This document shows positions 32,692 through 41,967 of a DNA stretch of 64,000 bases, one piece after another. Each line of letters begins with the position of its first letter. Positions within the stretch are counted from its first letter, which is position 1. Source of the DNA: Shewanella sp. Isolate11 (lineage in GTDB: Bacteria > Pseudomonadota > Gammaproteobacteria > Enterobacterales > Shewanellaceae); assembly GCF_022398315.1 (NCBI RefSeq), contig NZ_JAKEVF010000002.1, forward strand, positions 471,279 through 535,278. Direction: 5' to 3'. The notes below the pieces were generated by a model. It worked only from the letters and a program-made list of their open reading frames with translations. It made no database searches and was not told where the DNA came from. Position numbers and translations under genes: made by a program.

Positions 32692-33774
32692 TTATGCGGC
32701 TCGTTCTTCGGCTTGTTTCTCTTTCTCAGACTTAGGCCAAGCGTTAATAACGGCTTTGACGAGTGAAGCTAACGGAATGGCAAAGAACACTCCCCAGACT
32801 CCCCACAAACCGCCAAACACTAATACCGCCGCAATAATAACCACAGGATGCAGATCAACAGCATCTGAAAACAATATCGGTACCAACAAGTTGCCATCGA
32901 GTGCCTGAATAATACCGTAACCAAGCATCAGATAACCAAATTCAGGACTGATGCCCCATTGGAAGAATGCGACCAAAGCGATGGGAAGCGTCACTAATGT
33001 TGCACCAACATAAGGAATGAGCACAGAAAAACCGGTTAAAACACCGAGTAATGCAGCATAGCGTAGATCCATAATCGCAAAGAAGATATAGCTAGCAACC
33101 CCGATAATTACTATCTCGATCACTTTGCCACGAATGTAATTAAAGATCTGTTGATCCATCTCAAGCCACACTTTACGAGCCAGTTCTCGATTGGCTGGAA
33201 TAAAACGTTTACTGCCCTTAATTAATTCATCTTTGTCTTTCAAAAAGAAGAACACCAACAATGGTACTAAAATCGCGTACACCATCAATACCAATAATGA
33301 TGCCGAGTAGCCGATTAACTGCTTACCAAAATCGATAATATTATGCGTATCAAGTAGTTTTTTTATCTCGCCTACACTCGCATCGAGTTGCTCAACACTA
33401 AAAAAACGCGGGTATTGTTCTACATAAGTTTTTAAGGTCAATAAGCCTTTGTCTAACATGTTAGGCAGATCGGCAACTAAGGCTACGCCTTGTCGCCAAA
33501 TGCTGGGCACCAAACCAAATGTCAGTAATAACATGACGCCTAAAAACAACACTAAGACCAGTGAGGCGCCAGTGGTACGGTTAATACCAACTTTAACCAT
33601 TTGTGCAACGGGCCACTCCAGTAAAAAGGCCAACACTAAGGCCACTAATAGTGGTGCTAATAATCCGCCTGCGAAATAAATAGCCAGCGCAATCCCCACT
33701 AAAATAAAGACTAAGGTGACGGCTTGAGGATCGCTAAAACGGGCTTTATACCAATCTGCTAATATGGATAACAT
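32692..33774 (-). CDS. perM: AI-2E family membrane permease PerM
   Basis: A 360-residue inner-membrane protein with about eight hydrophobic segments, including the family signature PYVGATLVTLPIALVAF and a final DLHPVVIIAAVLVFGGLWGVWG. The family includes AI-2 exporters and Na+/H+ antiporters; the cargo here is unknown. AGGAATAGTGA precedes the ATG. Its place between bcp and bepA is the same as perM in E. coli. Confidence 0.85.
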   Translation of the reverse strand: MLSILADWYKARFSDPQAVTLVFILVGIALAIYFAGGLLAPLLVALVLAFLLEWPVAQMVKVGINRTTGASLVLVLFLGVMLLLTFGLVPSIWRQGVALVADLPNMLDKGLLTLKTYVEQYPRFFSVEQLDASVGEIKKLLDTHNIIDFGKQLIGYSASLLVLMVYAILVPLLVFFFLKDKDELIKGSKRFIPANRELARKVWLEMDQQIFNYIRGKVIEIVIIGVASYIFFAIMDLRYAALLGVLTGFSVLIPYVGATLVTLPIALVAFFQWGISPEFGYLMLGYGIIQALDGNLLVPILFSDAVDLHPVVIIAAVLVFGGLWGVWGVFFAIPLASLVKAVINAWPKSEKEKQAEERAA

Positions 33775-33804
33775 TCACTATTCCTACGCAGTAACGCTCT
33801 AAAA

Positions 33805-34032
33805 TTATGGGGTTAAGTGTTTCACAATAGATAAGAGTAACACCTGTGGGTCATTTTTCAGCTCAGTATAAGAACAATTAATTTTATTGAGATAACGTGG
33901 CACATCTTGCCGAGCTCCAGCATCTTTTAGTGCCACTTGTAACTCTTCACCAACGGCAAGGTGCTTAAGCGCCAATTTAAACTTAACCAATGCAAGTGGA
34001 CAACGATCAGCCGTTAAATCAATAAAAATCAT
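33805..34032 (-). CDS. TusA-like sulfur carrier protein
   Basis: A 75-residue SirA/YedF/TusA fold protein. The Cys-Pro motif is in DLTADRCPLALVKFK, where TusA binds persulfide sulfur. It is shorter and more diverged than true TusA, so the sulfur donor/acceptor is unknown. It lies 30 bases upstream of perM on the same strand, probably as an operon; E. coli has no gene at this spot. Confidence 0.75.
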   Translation of the reverse strand: MIFIDLTADRCPLALVKFKLALKHLAVGEELQVALKDAGARQDVPRYLNKINCSYTELKNDPQVLLLSIVKHLTP

Positions 34033-34222
34033 AATGAACTTGCTAAATGTAAACTGTCGCTATTATCCTAAGTCTCTAGCTAAACCACAAGTTATCAATG
34101 CGCTATTCAAACATCCCTTTGTTATGCACATGATGCAATGACTTAGTTCACCAAATTCAATGAACTAATTGCCGTTTGGTAGCTCAAAATAGATAGAATA
34201 CAGATAACCGCTAAGGAAAAGT

Positions 34223-35680
34223 TTGAGAAACATAAATACAGTCAAATCCCTCGTTGCTGGCGCACTGTCATTCGCCCTTTTCTCAATTGCACCACAAGGG
34301 TTTGCAAACAACGATTTACCCGATCTTGGCACCGCAGCAGTTAATACCTTTAGTTTAGAGAAAGAGAGTAGCTATGGTGACGCCTATATGCGAGTCATCC
34401 GCTCGTCAGCTCCAGTTCTCAATGATCCTGTGCTTAATCAATACATCACAGAATTAGGTAATCGATTGGTGGCACATGCCACCGGAGTGAAAACCCCTTT
34501 CTACTTCTTCTTATTACGTAATGATGAAATTAACGCCTTCGCATTTTTTGGGGGTCACGTAGGTGTTCATACGGGATTATTTCTCAATGCCGATAACGAA
34601 AGCCAAATTGCCTCGGTTTTAGCGCACGAAATTACCCATGTTACCCAACGACATTTAGCCCGAAGTTTAGAGGCTAATGCCAAAAGTTCTACCGCTACCA
34701 TGGCTGGACTTTTAGGTGCAATATTATTAACCATTGCCGCGCCGCAGGTTGGTATCGCTGCCTTGGCGACCACACAAGCATTAGCAACCCAAGCACAAAT
34801 TAACTATACCCGTTTACATGAGCAAGAAGCCGACCGGATCGGAATGAAAATCTTAGTTGAAGCAGGCTTCGATCCCGAAGGCGCTGCCGACTTTTTTGCA
34901 AAGTTAGCCACCCGCTATCGTTTTACATCTAAGCCACCACAAATGCTATTGACTCACCCTTTACCTGAGTCTCGTATTAGCGAAGCAAGAAACCGTGCAG
35001 CGCAATACCCACATCGATATATCCCCGATAACTTAGATTTTCAACTTGCGAAAGCCCGCATTCAGGTTCGATTTTCAAGTTACAGCGAAGAAGCAGCGAC
35101 GTCTCTATTTGAAGAACAACTCGATAAAAACAGCTATAACTTTAGACAAGCAGCGCAATATGGACTTGCCCTCGCCTTACTGCGACAAAAAAAAGCGCCT
35201 CAATCTGAAACCATCATAGATGGATTACTAAAAGAGGATCCCCATAACCTATTTTATATCGACACTAAAACCGATTTATTACTTGAGCGGCAGAAGTTCG
35301 ACCAAGCTATTAGCCTGTTAGAGCGTGAAAAGCGTCTAAAACCTACATCGCAAGTAATTAACCTCAACTTAGCTAATGCTTACATAGAGGCTGGACAACC
35401 TAAAAAAGCGATTCCACTGTTAGAAGAGATGATCTTCCTCGATAAACAAAATCAGCTACCACTTTTGTTACTCAGTGATGCTTATAAAAAGTCGGGCAAT
35501 AAGGCGATGGAGCATTATGCTAAGGCCGAATCATTAGCATTAGCCGCCGATTATGCTGGTGCTATCGATCAACTTAATTTTGCCTATCGTTTATCAGAGC
35601 AAAATCCTTTACAACTGGCCCGTATCGAAGCGCGAATAAGACAATTTAAACAATCGAAAAGAGCATTAGAGCTACTTTAG
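34223..35680 (+). CDS. bepA: Periplasmic M48 metalloprotease/chaperone BepA
   Basis: A 485-residue protein: signal peptide (cut near FA-NN, residue 29), M48 protease domain with zinc motif HEITH at 135-139 and EQEAD near 200, then TPR repeats from about residue 300 to the end. BepA promotes LptD maturation and degrades misassembled outer-membrane proteins with the BAM complex, fitting bamC nearby. It starts at TTG with AAGGAAAA upstream. Confidence 0.92.
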   Translation: MRNINTVKSLVAGALSFALFSIAPQGFANNDLPDLGTAAVNTFSLEKESSYGDAYMRVIRSSAPVLNDPVLNQYITELGNRLVAHATGVKTPFYFFLLRNDEINAFAFFGGHVGVHTGLFLNADNESQIASVLAHEITHVTQRHLARSLEANAKSSTATMAGLLGAILLTIAAPQVGIAALATTQALATQAQINYTRLHEQEADRIGMKILVEAGFDPEGAADFFAKLATRYRFTSKPPQMLLTHPLPESRISEARNRAAQYPHRYIPDNLDFQLAKARIQVRFSSYSEEAATSLFEEQLDKNSYNFRQAAQYGLALALLRQKKAPQSETIIDGLLKEDPHNLFYIDTKTDLLLERQKFDQAISLLEREKRLKPTSQVINLNLANAYIEAGQPKKAIPLLEEMIFLDKQNQLPLLLLSDAYKKSGNKAMEHYAKAESLALAADYAGAIDQLNFAYRLSEQNPLQLARIEARIRQFKQSKRALELL

Positions 35681-35686
35681 CCGCTT

Positions 35687-35717
35687 AACAACCGCCCTTT
35701 GGCGGTTGTTGTTTTTT
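35687..35717 (+). terminator. Intrinsic terminator of bepA
   Basis: AACAACCGCC (35687-35696), loop CTTT, GGCGGTTGTT (35701-35710), then GTTTTTT. Perfect 10-bp stem. Confidence 0.92.
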
Positions 35718-35741
35718 AAGCGATGCTTCGCAAACGACACA

Positions 35742-35761
35742 ATAATACCAATCAGTATAAT
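35742..35761. repeat. Intergenic palindromic repeat, copy 4
   Basis: Core ATACCAATCAGTAT at 35745-35758, identical to copy 2, between bepA and arsC. Confidence 0.6.
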
Positions 35762-35857
35762 AACGATCGCCATTTTTAATAATAGCCATAACCCCTTGTG
35801 ACTCCGGTCACCTTTTGCAGTAGAATATCGACAAATTTCAGCAACGGTAGTAAAACG

Positions 35858-36205
35858 ATGACTCAAGCAAGTATTATTCATAATCCTCGTTGTTCTAAAA
35901 GCCGCCAAACTTTGGCACTTCTGGAAGAAAACGGCTGTCAGGTTCAAATCATCGAATACCTGAAAACTCCATTAACTCAAGGTGAGATCCGCTCAATCTT
36001 AGATAAGTTAGCCATTAGCCCTCGCGAGTTAATGCGCACCAAAGAAACTGAGTATAAAGCCCTTGGTTTAGACCAAGTCACTGATGACGAATTATTGATC
36101 CAAGCCATGGTTGACACCCCGAAATTGATTGAACGCCCAATTGTGCTTATTGATGATAAAGCGGTGATCGGTCGTCCACCTGAAAATGTGCTTTCACTGT
36201 TATAA
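35858..36205 (+). CDS. arsC: ArsC-type reductase (YfgD-like)
   Basis: A 115-residue ArsC-family protein with the active Cys12 in NPRCSKSRQT and the late RPIVL motif. Family members reduce arsenate using glutathione/glutaredoxin, but this locus (bepA-yfgD-hda) is conserved without arsenic genes, so the physiological substrate may be different. I chose the ATG at 35858, giving the usual length; the longer frame from 35798 adds an unconserved leader. Confidence 0.85.
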   Translation: MTQASIIHNPRCSKSRQTLALLEENGCQVQIIEYLKTPLTQGEIRSILDKLAISPRELMRTKETEYKALGLDQVTDDELLIQAMVDTPKLIERPIVLIDDKAVIGRPPENVLSLL

Positions 36206-36219
36206 GGCAAACCAAGCTA

Positions 36220-36594
36220 ATGAGTTCAGATAAGCTGTTTAAAATAAGTCGTACTTGCTATGTCGCCTTGTTATTACTGATGACCGCCTGGTTTGGTAAC
36301 CAAGGATTAACGGGTGAGTATTCCATGGTTTTTAGCCTATTATGGATTTTACCTTTGTTAGCGCCTTTAAAAGGCATTTTAACCGGTAATCCTTATACCT
36401 ACGCTTGGGCCAGTTTTATTATCTGCTTGTACTTATTACACGGCTTAACCCTGTTATATGTCACCGACACGGCATTAGTCTTTGCTATTATCGAAGTGCT
36501 ATTACTGTCTGTGCTAATGATAACGCTGCCGTTTTACGCACGAGTCAAGGGCCGTGAACTTGGGCTAGGTTTAAAAAAGAAAAACAAAAAGTAA
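36220..36594 (+). CDS. Small inner-membrane protein, DUF2069
   Basis: A 124-residue protein with four hydrophobic segments and a lysine-rich tail (GLKKKNKK). It matches the DUF2069 pattern of gammaproteobacterial membrane proteins of unknown function. It starts 14 bases after arsC and is probably cotranscribed with it. Its steady place between arsC/yfgD and hda in this group is the only functional hint. Confidence 0.75.
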   Translation: MSSDKLFKISRTCYVALLLLMTAWFGNQGLTGEYSMVFSLLWILPLLAPLKGILTGNPYTYAWASFIICLYLLHGLTLLYVTDTALVFAIIEVLLLSVLMITLPFYARVKGRELGLGLKKKNKK

Positions 36595-36665
36595 TGCTAT
36601 TCATACCATGATTTAGCTATTAGTTAGCTTTAACCCTAGCTTGCTTTAATCATGACGAAGCAAAT

Positions 36666-36710
36666 AAAAAGCGCCACTGGGTCTCTTCATAATCCCCGTG
36701 GCGCTTTTTT
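36666..36710. terminator. Bidirectional terminator between DUF2069 gene and hda
   Basis: AAAAAGCGCCAC (36666-36677) and GTGGCGCTTTTTT (36698-36710) form a 12-bp stem with a 20-base loop. Confidence 0.85.
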
Positions 36711-36777
36711 AGTTAGTTTGCCATATGTACAAATGCTCTATCGATTAGTCGTCACAACAACTGTTGTCAGCCCTAAT

Positions 36778-37503
36778 TTATAATCTGAGCATCTCTTTGA
36801 CAAAAGGAATGGTCAACTTACGCTGATGCACTAACGATGCCTTATCCAGTCTGTCGAGCACATCAAACAAGGTTCGTAGATCTCGAGCTAAACGATTCAA
36901 TAAGAAACGGCCCACATCCTCAGGTAACTGAAGGCCACGCATAGCTGCACGGCGTTGTAATGCTGCAAGCTTCTCATCATCAGCCATAGCCTGTAATTGG
37001 TAGGTCATCCCCCACTGCATACGAGAAACTAAATCCGGCAGCGTAAAACCACTGTCGATAGCCGAAGCGCTGGCACTAACTACTAAGGCACAATTCTCTT
37101 GTTCTGCAATGCGGTTATAGAGGTCGAATAATGCCTCTTCCCACAGCGGATGACCGGCAATAGCATCAATATCATCGATACACACCAAATCCACTTGCTC
37201 CAACCCTTCTAGCAGCTCGGTAGAGATACTGGCATGAATCGCCAACGGCAGATAAAAGCTATTACGATGCAGCTCATTGGCTCGTGCACAAGTAGCGTGC
37301 ATTAAATGGGTTCGGCCAGACTTTTGTGGCCCCCATAAATAAACGGACTTATTGATGTGACCATCTGCACAGGCTTGTAAGCTTTGAATCAACTCATCGT
37401 TACCCGAGGCCGGATAATAACTTTTAAAAGTCTCATCATCGGGTAAATAAACAGGTAACGATAATTGTAGGGGGGAATGAGATGCCACTAAATTAAGTCT
37501 CAA
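36778..37503 (-). CDS. hda: Hda, regulatory inactivator of DnaA
   Basis: A 241-residue AAA+ protein homologous to DnaA domain III: Walker A-like GPQKSGRTHLMHA, Walker B VCIDDIDAI and sensor motifs SRMQWGMTYQL. The N-terminal QLSLPVYL holds the clamp-binding QLSLP motif by which Hda docks on the DNA sliding clamp and stimulates DnaA-ATP hydrolysis after initiation. The start is uncertain: TTG at 37503 or GTG at 37488, neither with a good ribosome site. Confidence 0.92.
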   Translation of the reverse strand: MRLNLVASHSPLQLSLPVYLPDDETFKSYYPASGNDELIQSLQACADGHINKSVYLWGPQKSGRTHLMHATCARANELHRNSFYLPLAIHASISTELLEGLEQVDLVCIDDIDAIAGHPLWEEALFDLYNRIAEQENCALVVSASASAIDSGFTLPDLVSRMQWGMTYQLQAMADDEKLAALQRRAAMRGLQLPEDVGRFLLNRLARDLRTLFDVLDRLDKASLVHQRKLTIPFVKEMLRL

Positions 37504-37558
37504 GTTCGCATGTTGGGTTAAAAATGGCGGGAACCATCAAAAAGGTGCCCACCTTACA

Positions 37559-38656
37559 TCACTGTCCTAGCCAAATATAATTAACGACTTCAGTTTGTGA
37601 TGGTGCTAACGGATCGCTCTGATCAACATTGGGTTGTAGCACGATTTGCTGCTTTACCTTAGACTCGAGATTCAACAATCGCTTCAAATCTGCTTCTGAG
37701 CCAAATAATTCCAGTGAGAAGGACGCAGTAGAGCCTTTAAGTTGAATTAACGACACCGATTTTACTGCACTGAGTTGAGTTAAAAACTTCTCAATATCCA
37801 CTAACTGCTTGCGTTGGCTTAAATCAATAAAGGTCAGCTTTTTACTTAAAGACTCCCCACTATCCGCTACCGCATAGCGGGCGGCATAAAACTCACTCAC
37901 AGCTGAAAGCATCTGACCAATGGCAGCGGTTTCAGTGTCGGCAACACCAGATTTTTGCGCTAGCGGTTGATACAAGCCCTGTTCAGTGCCCATAGGATAA
38001 AGCACCATGTTAAAGCTTGCTTTATTATCACTATTAATTTCTACCGAAGCCATGATGAAATAATCAGTGTTATAACGCTGAGATGCTTTAGCAACTTGAT
38101 CAGCAAACATGCCTCTAACGTCATTAACACCCACAAACATTGCATCATCCAAATCCATCAAAGGAAGTAGCATCGGCATACCACGAGATTGCGAAATCTG
38201 TCTGATATCGCCACTCACTACAGTATCTGAAGCATCGCTAACAATGTTGAATTCGCCTTGATTGTGATCGGCCAACCACATTAAGGTTAATGGTCTTTGT
38301 TTGCCCCAAACTGGCAGCTGAGCATCCCGCAGTAATTTAATGATTTTTTGTTGGTCAAAAGAGGCCCGTAAATACTGCTGCCCCTCAATATCTTGATAGC
38401 CAAATTGACGGATATAGCTGGTTGGATTACTAATAGCAGAATTGATGCTGGCAACATCTAGCGCACTTTCACTGCCTGAGTTTTTCAAAATCACATCACG
38501 TAGTGCTTGTTGTAAAGCCGCATTCTTGGTTTGGGTGGTTCTGTCGTCCACCTTGACTACGCTCTCATCTAATTGCAGTCGCTCTGTCGCTACTGTCGCA
38601 TTAGCCATCAACACTATAGAAGCAGTAAAAATACCGAAAATAAGAGTCTTGAACAT
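37559..38656 (-). CDS. Secreted DUF2066 protein
   Basis: About 365 residues with a clear signal peptide (MFKTLIFGIFTASIVLMANATVA) and no known catalytic motif. The layout matches DUF2066 proteins found upstream of hda in Shewanella and Vibrio; function unknown, periplasmic by inference. I use the ATG at 38656 so that the signal peptide begins the protein; the frame is open to 38701. It reads toward hda, 55 bases away, so it may share its transcript. Confidence 0.75.
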   Translation of the reverse strand: MFKTLIFGIFTASIVLMANATVATERLQLDESVVKVDDRTTQTKNAALQQALRDVILKNSGSESALDVASINSAISNPTSYIRQFGYQDIEGQQYLRASFDQQKIIKLLRDAQLPVWGKQRPLTLMWLADHNQGEFNIVSDASDTVVSGDIRQISQSRGMPMLLPLMDLDDAMFVGVNDVRGMFADQVAKASQRYNTDYFIMASVEINSDNKASFNMVLYPMGTEQGLYQPLAQKSGVADTETAAIGQMLSAVSEFYAARYAVADSGESLSKKLTFIDLSQRKQLVDIEKFLTQLSAVKSVSLIQLKGSTASFSLELFGSEADLKRLLNLESKVKQQIVLQPNVDQSDPLAPSQTEVVNYIWLGQ

Positions 38657-38839
38657 CCGTATTAATTCTTTAAAGCGAAGAGATTGGCGCAAGTGTAACA
38701 CAAAGCGCTAAATCATGTATGTCGAGATCACATCGATAAGATGGATTTCAATCAAATAAGCAGAGTGTGATCCTTGAAGATGTAAAAATGTTATTAACAC
38801 GCTAATATCAAACAGTTTACCTACGAATAGAGAATAATA

Positions 38840-40072
38840 ATGAATCGCTTAATGATCCCCCTACAAGGCGCACAAATGCTATTTGTTGCCTTTGGTGCTT
38901 TAGTTCTCATGCCGTTATTAACCGGCTTAGACACTAACGTGGCACTATTTACCGCTGGTATTGGTACCTTGTTATTTCAACTCATTACAAAACGCCAAAT
39001 CCCCATCTTTTTAGCCTCCTCATTTGCGTTTATCGCGCCAGTTTTATATGGCGTACAAACATGGGGAATTCCATCCACTATGGGCGGATTGATGGCTGCA
39101 GGTTGTGTTTATTTATTACTTGCGAGTCTGGTTAAATTCAGAGGCGATGGCTTTATCAAACGTCTGCTGCCTCCTGTCGTCGTTGGCCCAGTGATCATAG
39201 TGATCGGTTTAGGGCTTGCTCCTGTCGCCGTCAATATGGCCATGGGTAAAAGCGGTGATGGAACCTTAGTTTTGGTCGATGCCGATCACGCATTGATTAT
39301 CTCCATAGCCTCTCTGCTGACAACGATTGCGGTCGCAATTTTTGCTAAAGGGATTGCTAAATTAATGCCTATTCTAGCAGGTATTATCGTGGGATATGGC
39401 TTAAGTCTGGCTCTAGGTATTGTCGACTTCTCACCGGTTCATAATGCGAGTTGGTTAGCCATCCCCAATTTCGTCGCGCCTGAGTTTAATTGGCATGCTA
39501 TCGCCTTTATGATCCCTGTTGCGATCGCACCTGCTGTTGAGCACATTGGTGATATCCTCGCTATCTCTAATGTCACAGGTAAAGACTACCTTAAAAAGCC
39601 TGGACTGCATCGTACGCTAAGTGGTGACGGTGTTGCGACCATTGCAGCAGCGGCTTTAGGTGGACCACCAAATACAACTTATTCAGAAGTAACAGGCGCA
39701 GTAACACTGACCAAGAGCTTCAACCCTCGTATCATGACTTGGACTGCTATCACCGCAATTTCGTTGGCATTCATCGGTAAATTAGGTGCATTAATGCAAA
39801 CTATCCCAGTTCCTGTGATGGGCGGGATCATGTGTCTACTGTTTGGCTCCATTGCAGCTGTGGGTCTTAACTCTTTGATCAAAAACCACGTCGACCTAAG
39901 CGAACCAAGAAATCTATGTATTGTAGGCGTAACCTTAGTGTTTGGTATTGGCGGTATGGCCTTCGGTATTGGCTCATTCAGTCTTACTGGCATTAGCCTA
40001 TGTGGTATTGTTGCAATCATGATGAACTTGTTACTGCCCTTGCCTAAACCACAAGAATCCATTGCCAGCTAA
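38840..40072 (+). CDS. uraA: Uracil permease UraA
   Basis: A 410-residue NCS2-family uracil:H+ symporter with about 14 hydrophobic spans. The substrate-site motifs are AIAPAVEHIGDILAISNVTG and the signature GDGVATIAAAALGGPPNTTYSE-like segment (39625-39690). It imports uracil for salvage. upp is not in the window. It is divergent from the DUF2066 gene. Confidence 0.94.
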   Translation: MNRLMIPLQGAQMLFVAFGALVLMPLLTGLDTNVALFTAGIGTLLFQLITKRQIPIFLASSFAFIAPVLYGVQTWGIPSTMGGLMAAGCVYLLLASLVKFRGDGFIKRLLPPVVVGPVIIVIGLGLAPVAVNMAMGKSGDGTLVLVDADHALIISIASLLTTIAVAIFAKGIAKLMPILAGIIVGYGLSLALGIVDFSPVHNASWLAIPNFVAPEFNWHAIAFMIPVAIAPAVEHIGDILAISNVTGKDYLKKPGLHRTLSGDGVATIAAAALGGPPNTTYSEVTGAVTLTKSFNPRIMTWTAITAISLAFIGKLGALMQTIPVPVMGGIMCLLFGSIAAVGLNSLIKNHVDLSEPRNLCIVGVTLVFGIGGMAFGIGSFSLTGISLCGIVAIMMNLLLPLPKPQESIAS

Positions 40073-40091
40073 TTTACGACTGTACTAAAAC

Positions 40092-40120
40092 AAAAAATCC
40101 ACCTAAGAGGTGGATTTTTT
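40092..40120. terminator. Bidirectional terminator after uraA
   Basis: AAAAAATCCACCT, loop AAG, AGGTGGATTTTTT: a perfect 13-bp stem between convergent genes. Confidence 0.92.
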
Positions 40121-40150
40121 GTGGCGAGTTTAAGCGGATTAACGAGCAGA

Positions 40151-40822
40151 TTAACTTAGTCGCTGCGTTAGCCAATCACCAATATCTTTTAGTTGCTCTG
40201 GTAAAACGCTATGACCCATACGGTAACTGTGCCATAAAGTCGAATAGCCAGATGCTTTTATCAATTCATAGCCAGCTAGACCTGCAGCAAAAGGTACCAC
40301 TTCATCCTGCTCGCCATGATGTTGTAACAATGGCGTGTTTTTATTCGCTTCACTCAGATCCTCAGGCAATTTATTTCCTGTAGCGAGGTAACAAGATAAT
40401 GCCATGATGCCTGCAAGTGCATGTGGATAACGCAGTCCAGTGAACAAACTCATCACCCCGCCTTGGCTAAAACCCGCCAAAATAATTTTGTTAGCAGGAA
40501 TGCCTAAATTTATCTGCTCATCAATAAGCGCTGCAATGGCTTTTTCAGAAGCCTGAACGCCGACCATATCAGCGCGATTTTCAATATCCATGCCCTTAAT
40601 GTCATACCAAGCTGGCATCACAAAGCCTTGATTAATAGTAACAGGCAAATTTGGTGCATGAGGAAAAATAAATCTCACATCTAAAGCGTCAGGCATGTTA
40701 AGTAATGGCACCACAGGTGCGAAGCCTGCACCAGAGTCTCCAAGTCCATGTAACCAAATCACACAAGCGCGTGCTGCTTGTTTGGGCTCAATAGTCAGTC
40801 GCTCTAATGGCTGATCTGGCAT
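40151..40822 (-). CDS. Carboxylesterase / acyl-protein thioesterase-like alpha/beta hydrolase
   Basis: A 223-residue serine hydrolase of the phospholipase/carboxylesterase family. Nucleophile elbow GFSQGG, acid in GEQDEVVPF and base in RMGHSVLPEQ are all visible, as is the family start VIWLHGLGDSGAGFAPV. It hydrolyses short or medium acyl esters or thioesters in the cytoplasm; substrate unknown. AGGATAACACT precedes the ATG. Confidence 0.88.
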   Translation of the reverse strand: MPDQPLERLTIEPKQAARACVIWLHGLGDSGAGFAPVVPLLNMPDALDVRFIFPHAPNLPVTINQGFVMPAWYDIKGMDIENRADMVGVQASEKAIAALIDEQINLGIPANKIILAGFSQGGVMSLFTGLRYPHALAGIMALSCYLATGNKLPEDLSEANKNTPLLQHHGEQDEVVPFAAGLAGYELIKASGYSTLWHSYRMGHSVLPEQLKDIGDWLTQRLS

Positions 40823-41015
40823 AGTGTTATCCTATAATTATTATGATGAAAAATTGCCGACGCAATGATAAAGCAAAAATAACCACAAGTGTTAATCGTG
40901 CCTAACATTAATTAGCAACACATAAACTGTCATTGGTTAATAACAGTGATAAGAAAATGGAACAAGAAGCTGAAAAGACAGAGAAACTTAAGACAAAACC
41001 CACAAACTAACAGTG

Positions 41016-41237
41016 TTAAATCAGTTGTAACTGCTCAATAATCACATCCAGTTGCTCGCGGTTATCCAATGTCAAAGTCCAACGAACCGCACCAGCATCA
41101 GCTACCAACAGCAAAGCATCTGAAATCACTTTAAGATCTTCAGCCATAGCATAAAAGGTCACTTGCCCTTGATTTAATTTGGCTTGAATTTCGTTATTAG
41201 TAAGGATTAAACGCCCTTTTGAAAACTCGATCACCAT
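41016..41237 (-). CDS. Small conserved protein, DUF3389-like
   Basis: A 73-residue protein (MVIEFSKGRLILTNNEI...) with the VRWTLTLDNREQL stretch of DUF3389, a family of unknown function in Vibrio and Shewanella. I chose the ATG at 41237, with GGAG 9 bases upstream; earlier in-frame ATGs reach to 41270. No membrane segment and no catalytic motif. Confidence 0.65.
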   Translation of the reverse strand: MVIEFSKGRLILTNNEIQAKLNQGQVTFYAMAEDLKVISDALLLVADAGAVRWTLTLDNREQLDVIIEQLQLI

Positions 41238-41365
41238 AACATTGCACTCCATTGATAGTGAAAAACCCAAACTAACGTCTGGGTTTTATCGCAAATATTA
41301 TTCAACTAAATTTGTGCGGCTTAATTGTTCAGCTAATTTCACTTAGCAATAAATAGTCAATAATA

Positions 41366-41848
41366 TTAATGGTGATGTCCACCCACACCATGGGCATGAC
41401 CGTGAGCAATCTCTTCATCGGTCGCATCACGCGCATCAATGATTTCAAGATCGAAGGTTAATTCACGGCCAGCCAAGGGATGATTGACATCGACAGTGGC
41501 CATAAACTTACCGACTTTAATAATGGTTACTTGGCGCTGGCCCTGATCAGTATTGATCAATGCGCGCATACCAGGCTTCCATACTTTAGCGCCTTGTAGG
41601 TGCTTAACCGAGACTCTTTGCTCGGCATTTTCATTGCGCACACCATAAGTTTCTTCTGGAGGCAGAGTCACAGAAAAACTATCACCGACTTCATGCCCCG
41701 CAATCGCATTTTCAACACCCGGCATCATATTGTCGTGGCCATGAAGATAAGCAATTGGATCTAATCCTTCGTTGGTCTCAAGCACATCACCTGCTTCATC
41801 ACGCAAGGTGTAATTAAACTGCACGACCATATCGTCTTTAATGCTCAT
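41366..41848 (-). CDS. slyD: SlyD-like FKBP-type peptidyl-prolyl isomerase
   Basis: A 160-residue FKBP with an inserted flap domain: VVQFNYTLRDEAGDVLET, the LPPEETYG junction and NHPLAGRELTFDLEI. The C-terminus is histidine-rich (AHGHAHGVGGHHH), shorter than the metal-binding tail of E. coli SlyD but likely to bind nickel. It helps fold proteins and may supply nickel for hydrogenase maturation. AAGGACGCTCA precedes the ATG. Confidence 0.88.
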   Translation of the reverse strand: MSIKDDMVVQFNYTLRDEAGDVLETNEGLDPIAYLHGHDNMMPGVENAIAGHEVGDSFSVTLPPEETYGVRNENAEQRVSVKHLQGAKVWKPGMRALINTDQGQRQVTIIKVGKFMATVDVNHPLAGRELTFDLEIIDARDATDEEIAHGHAHGVGGHHH

Positions 41849-41967
41849 TGAGCGTCCTTAAATCATTTGATTAATTAAATTCGCTAGAGCTTAACAAAAC
41901 TCAGATTATTGCTCTAGCCGTTTCTCTTATTTGAATATCAACTGCCGTATCCCTAAACAGGGACAAA

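Noticed and set aside
35672-35947. 91-codon minus-strand frame with one hydrophobic stretch
   Set aside because: It overlaps the bepA terminator, a repeat copy and the start of arsC, lacks a ribosome site and is likely chance.
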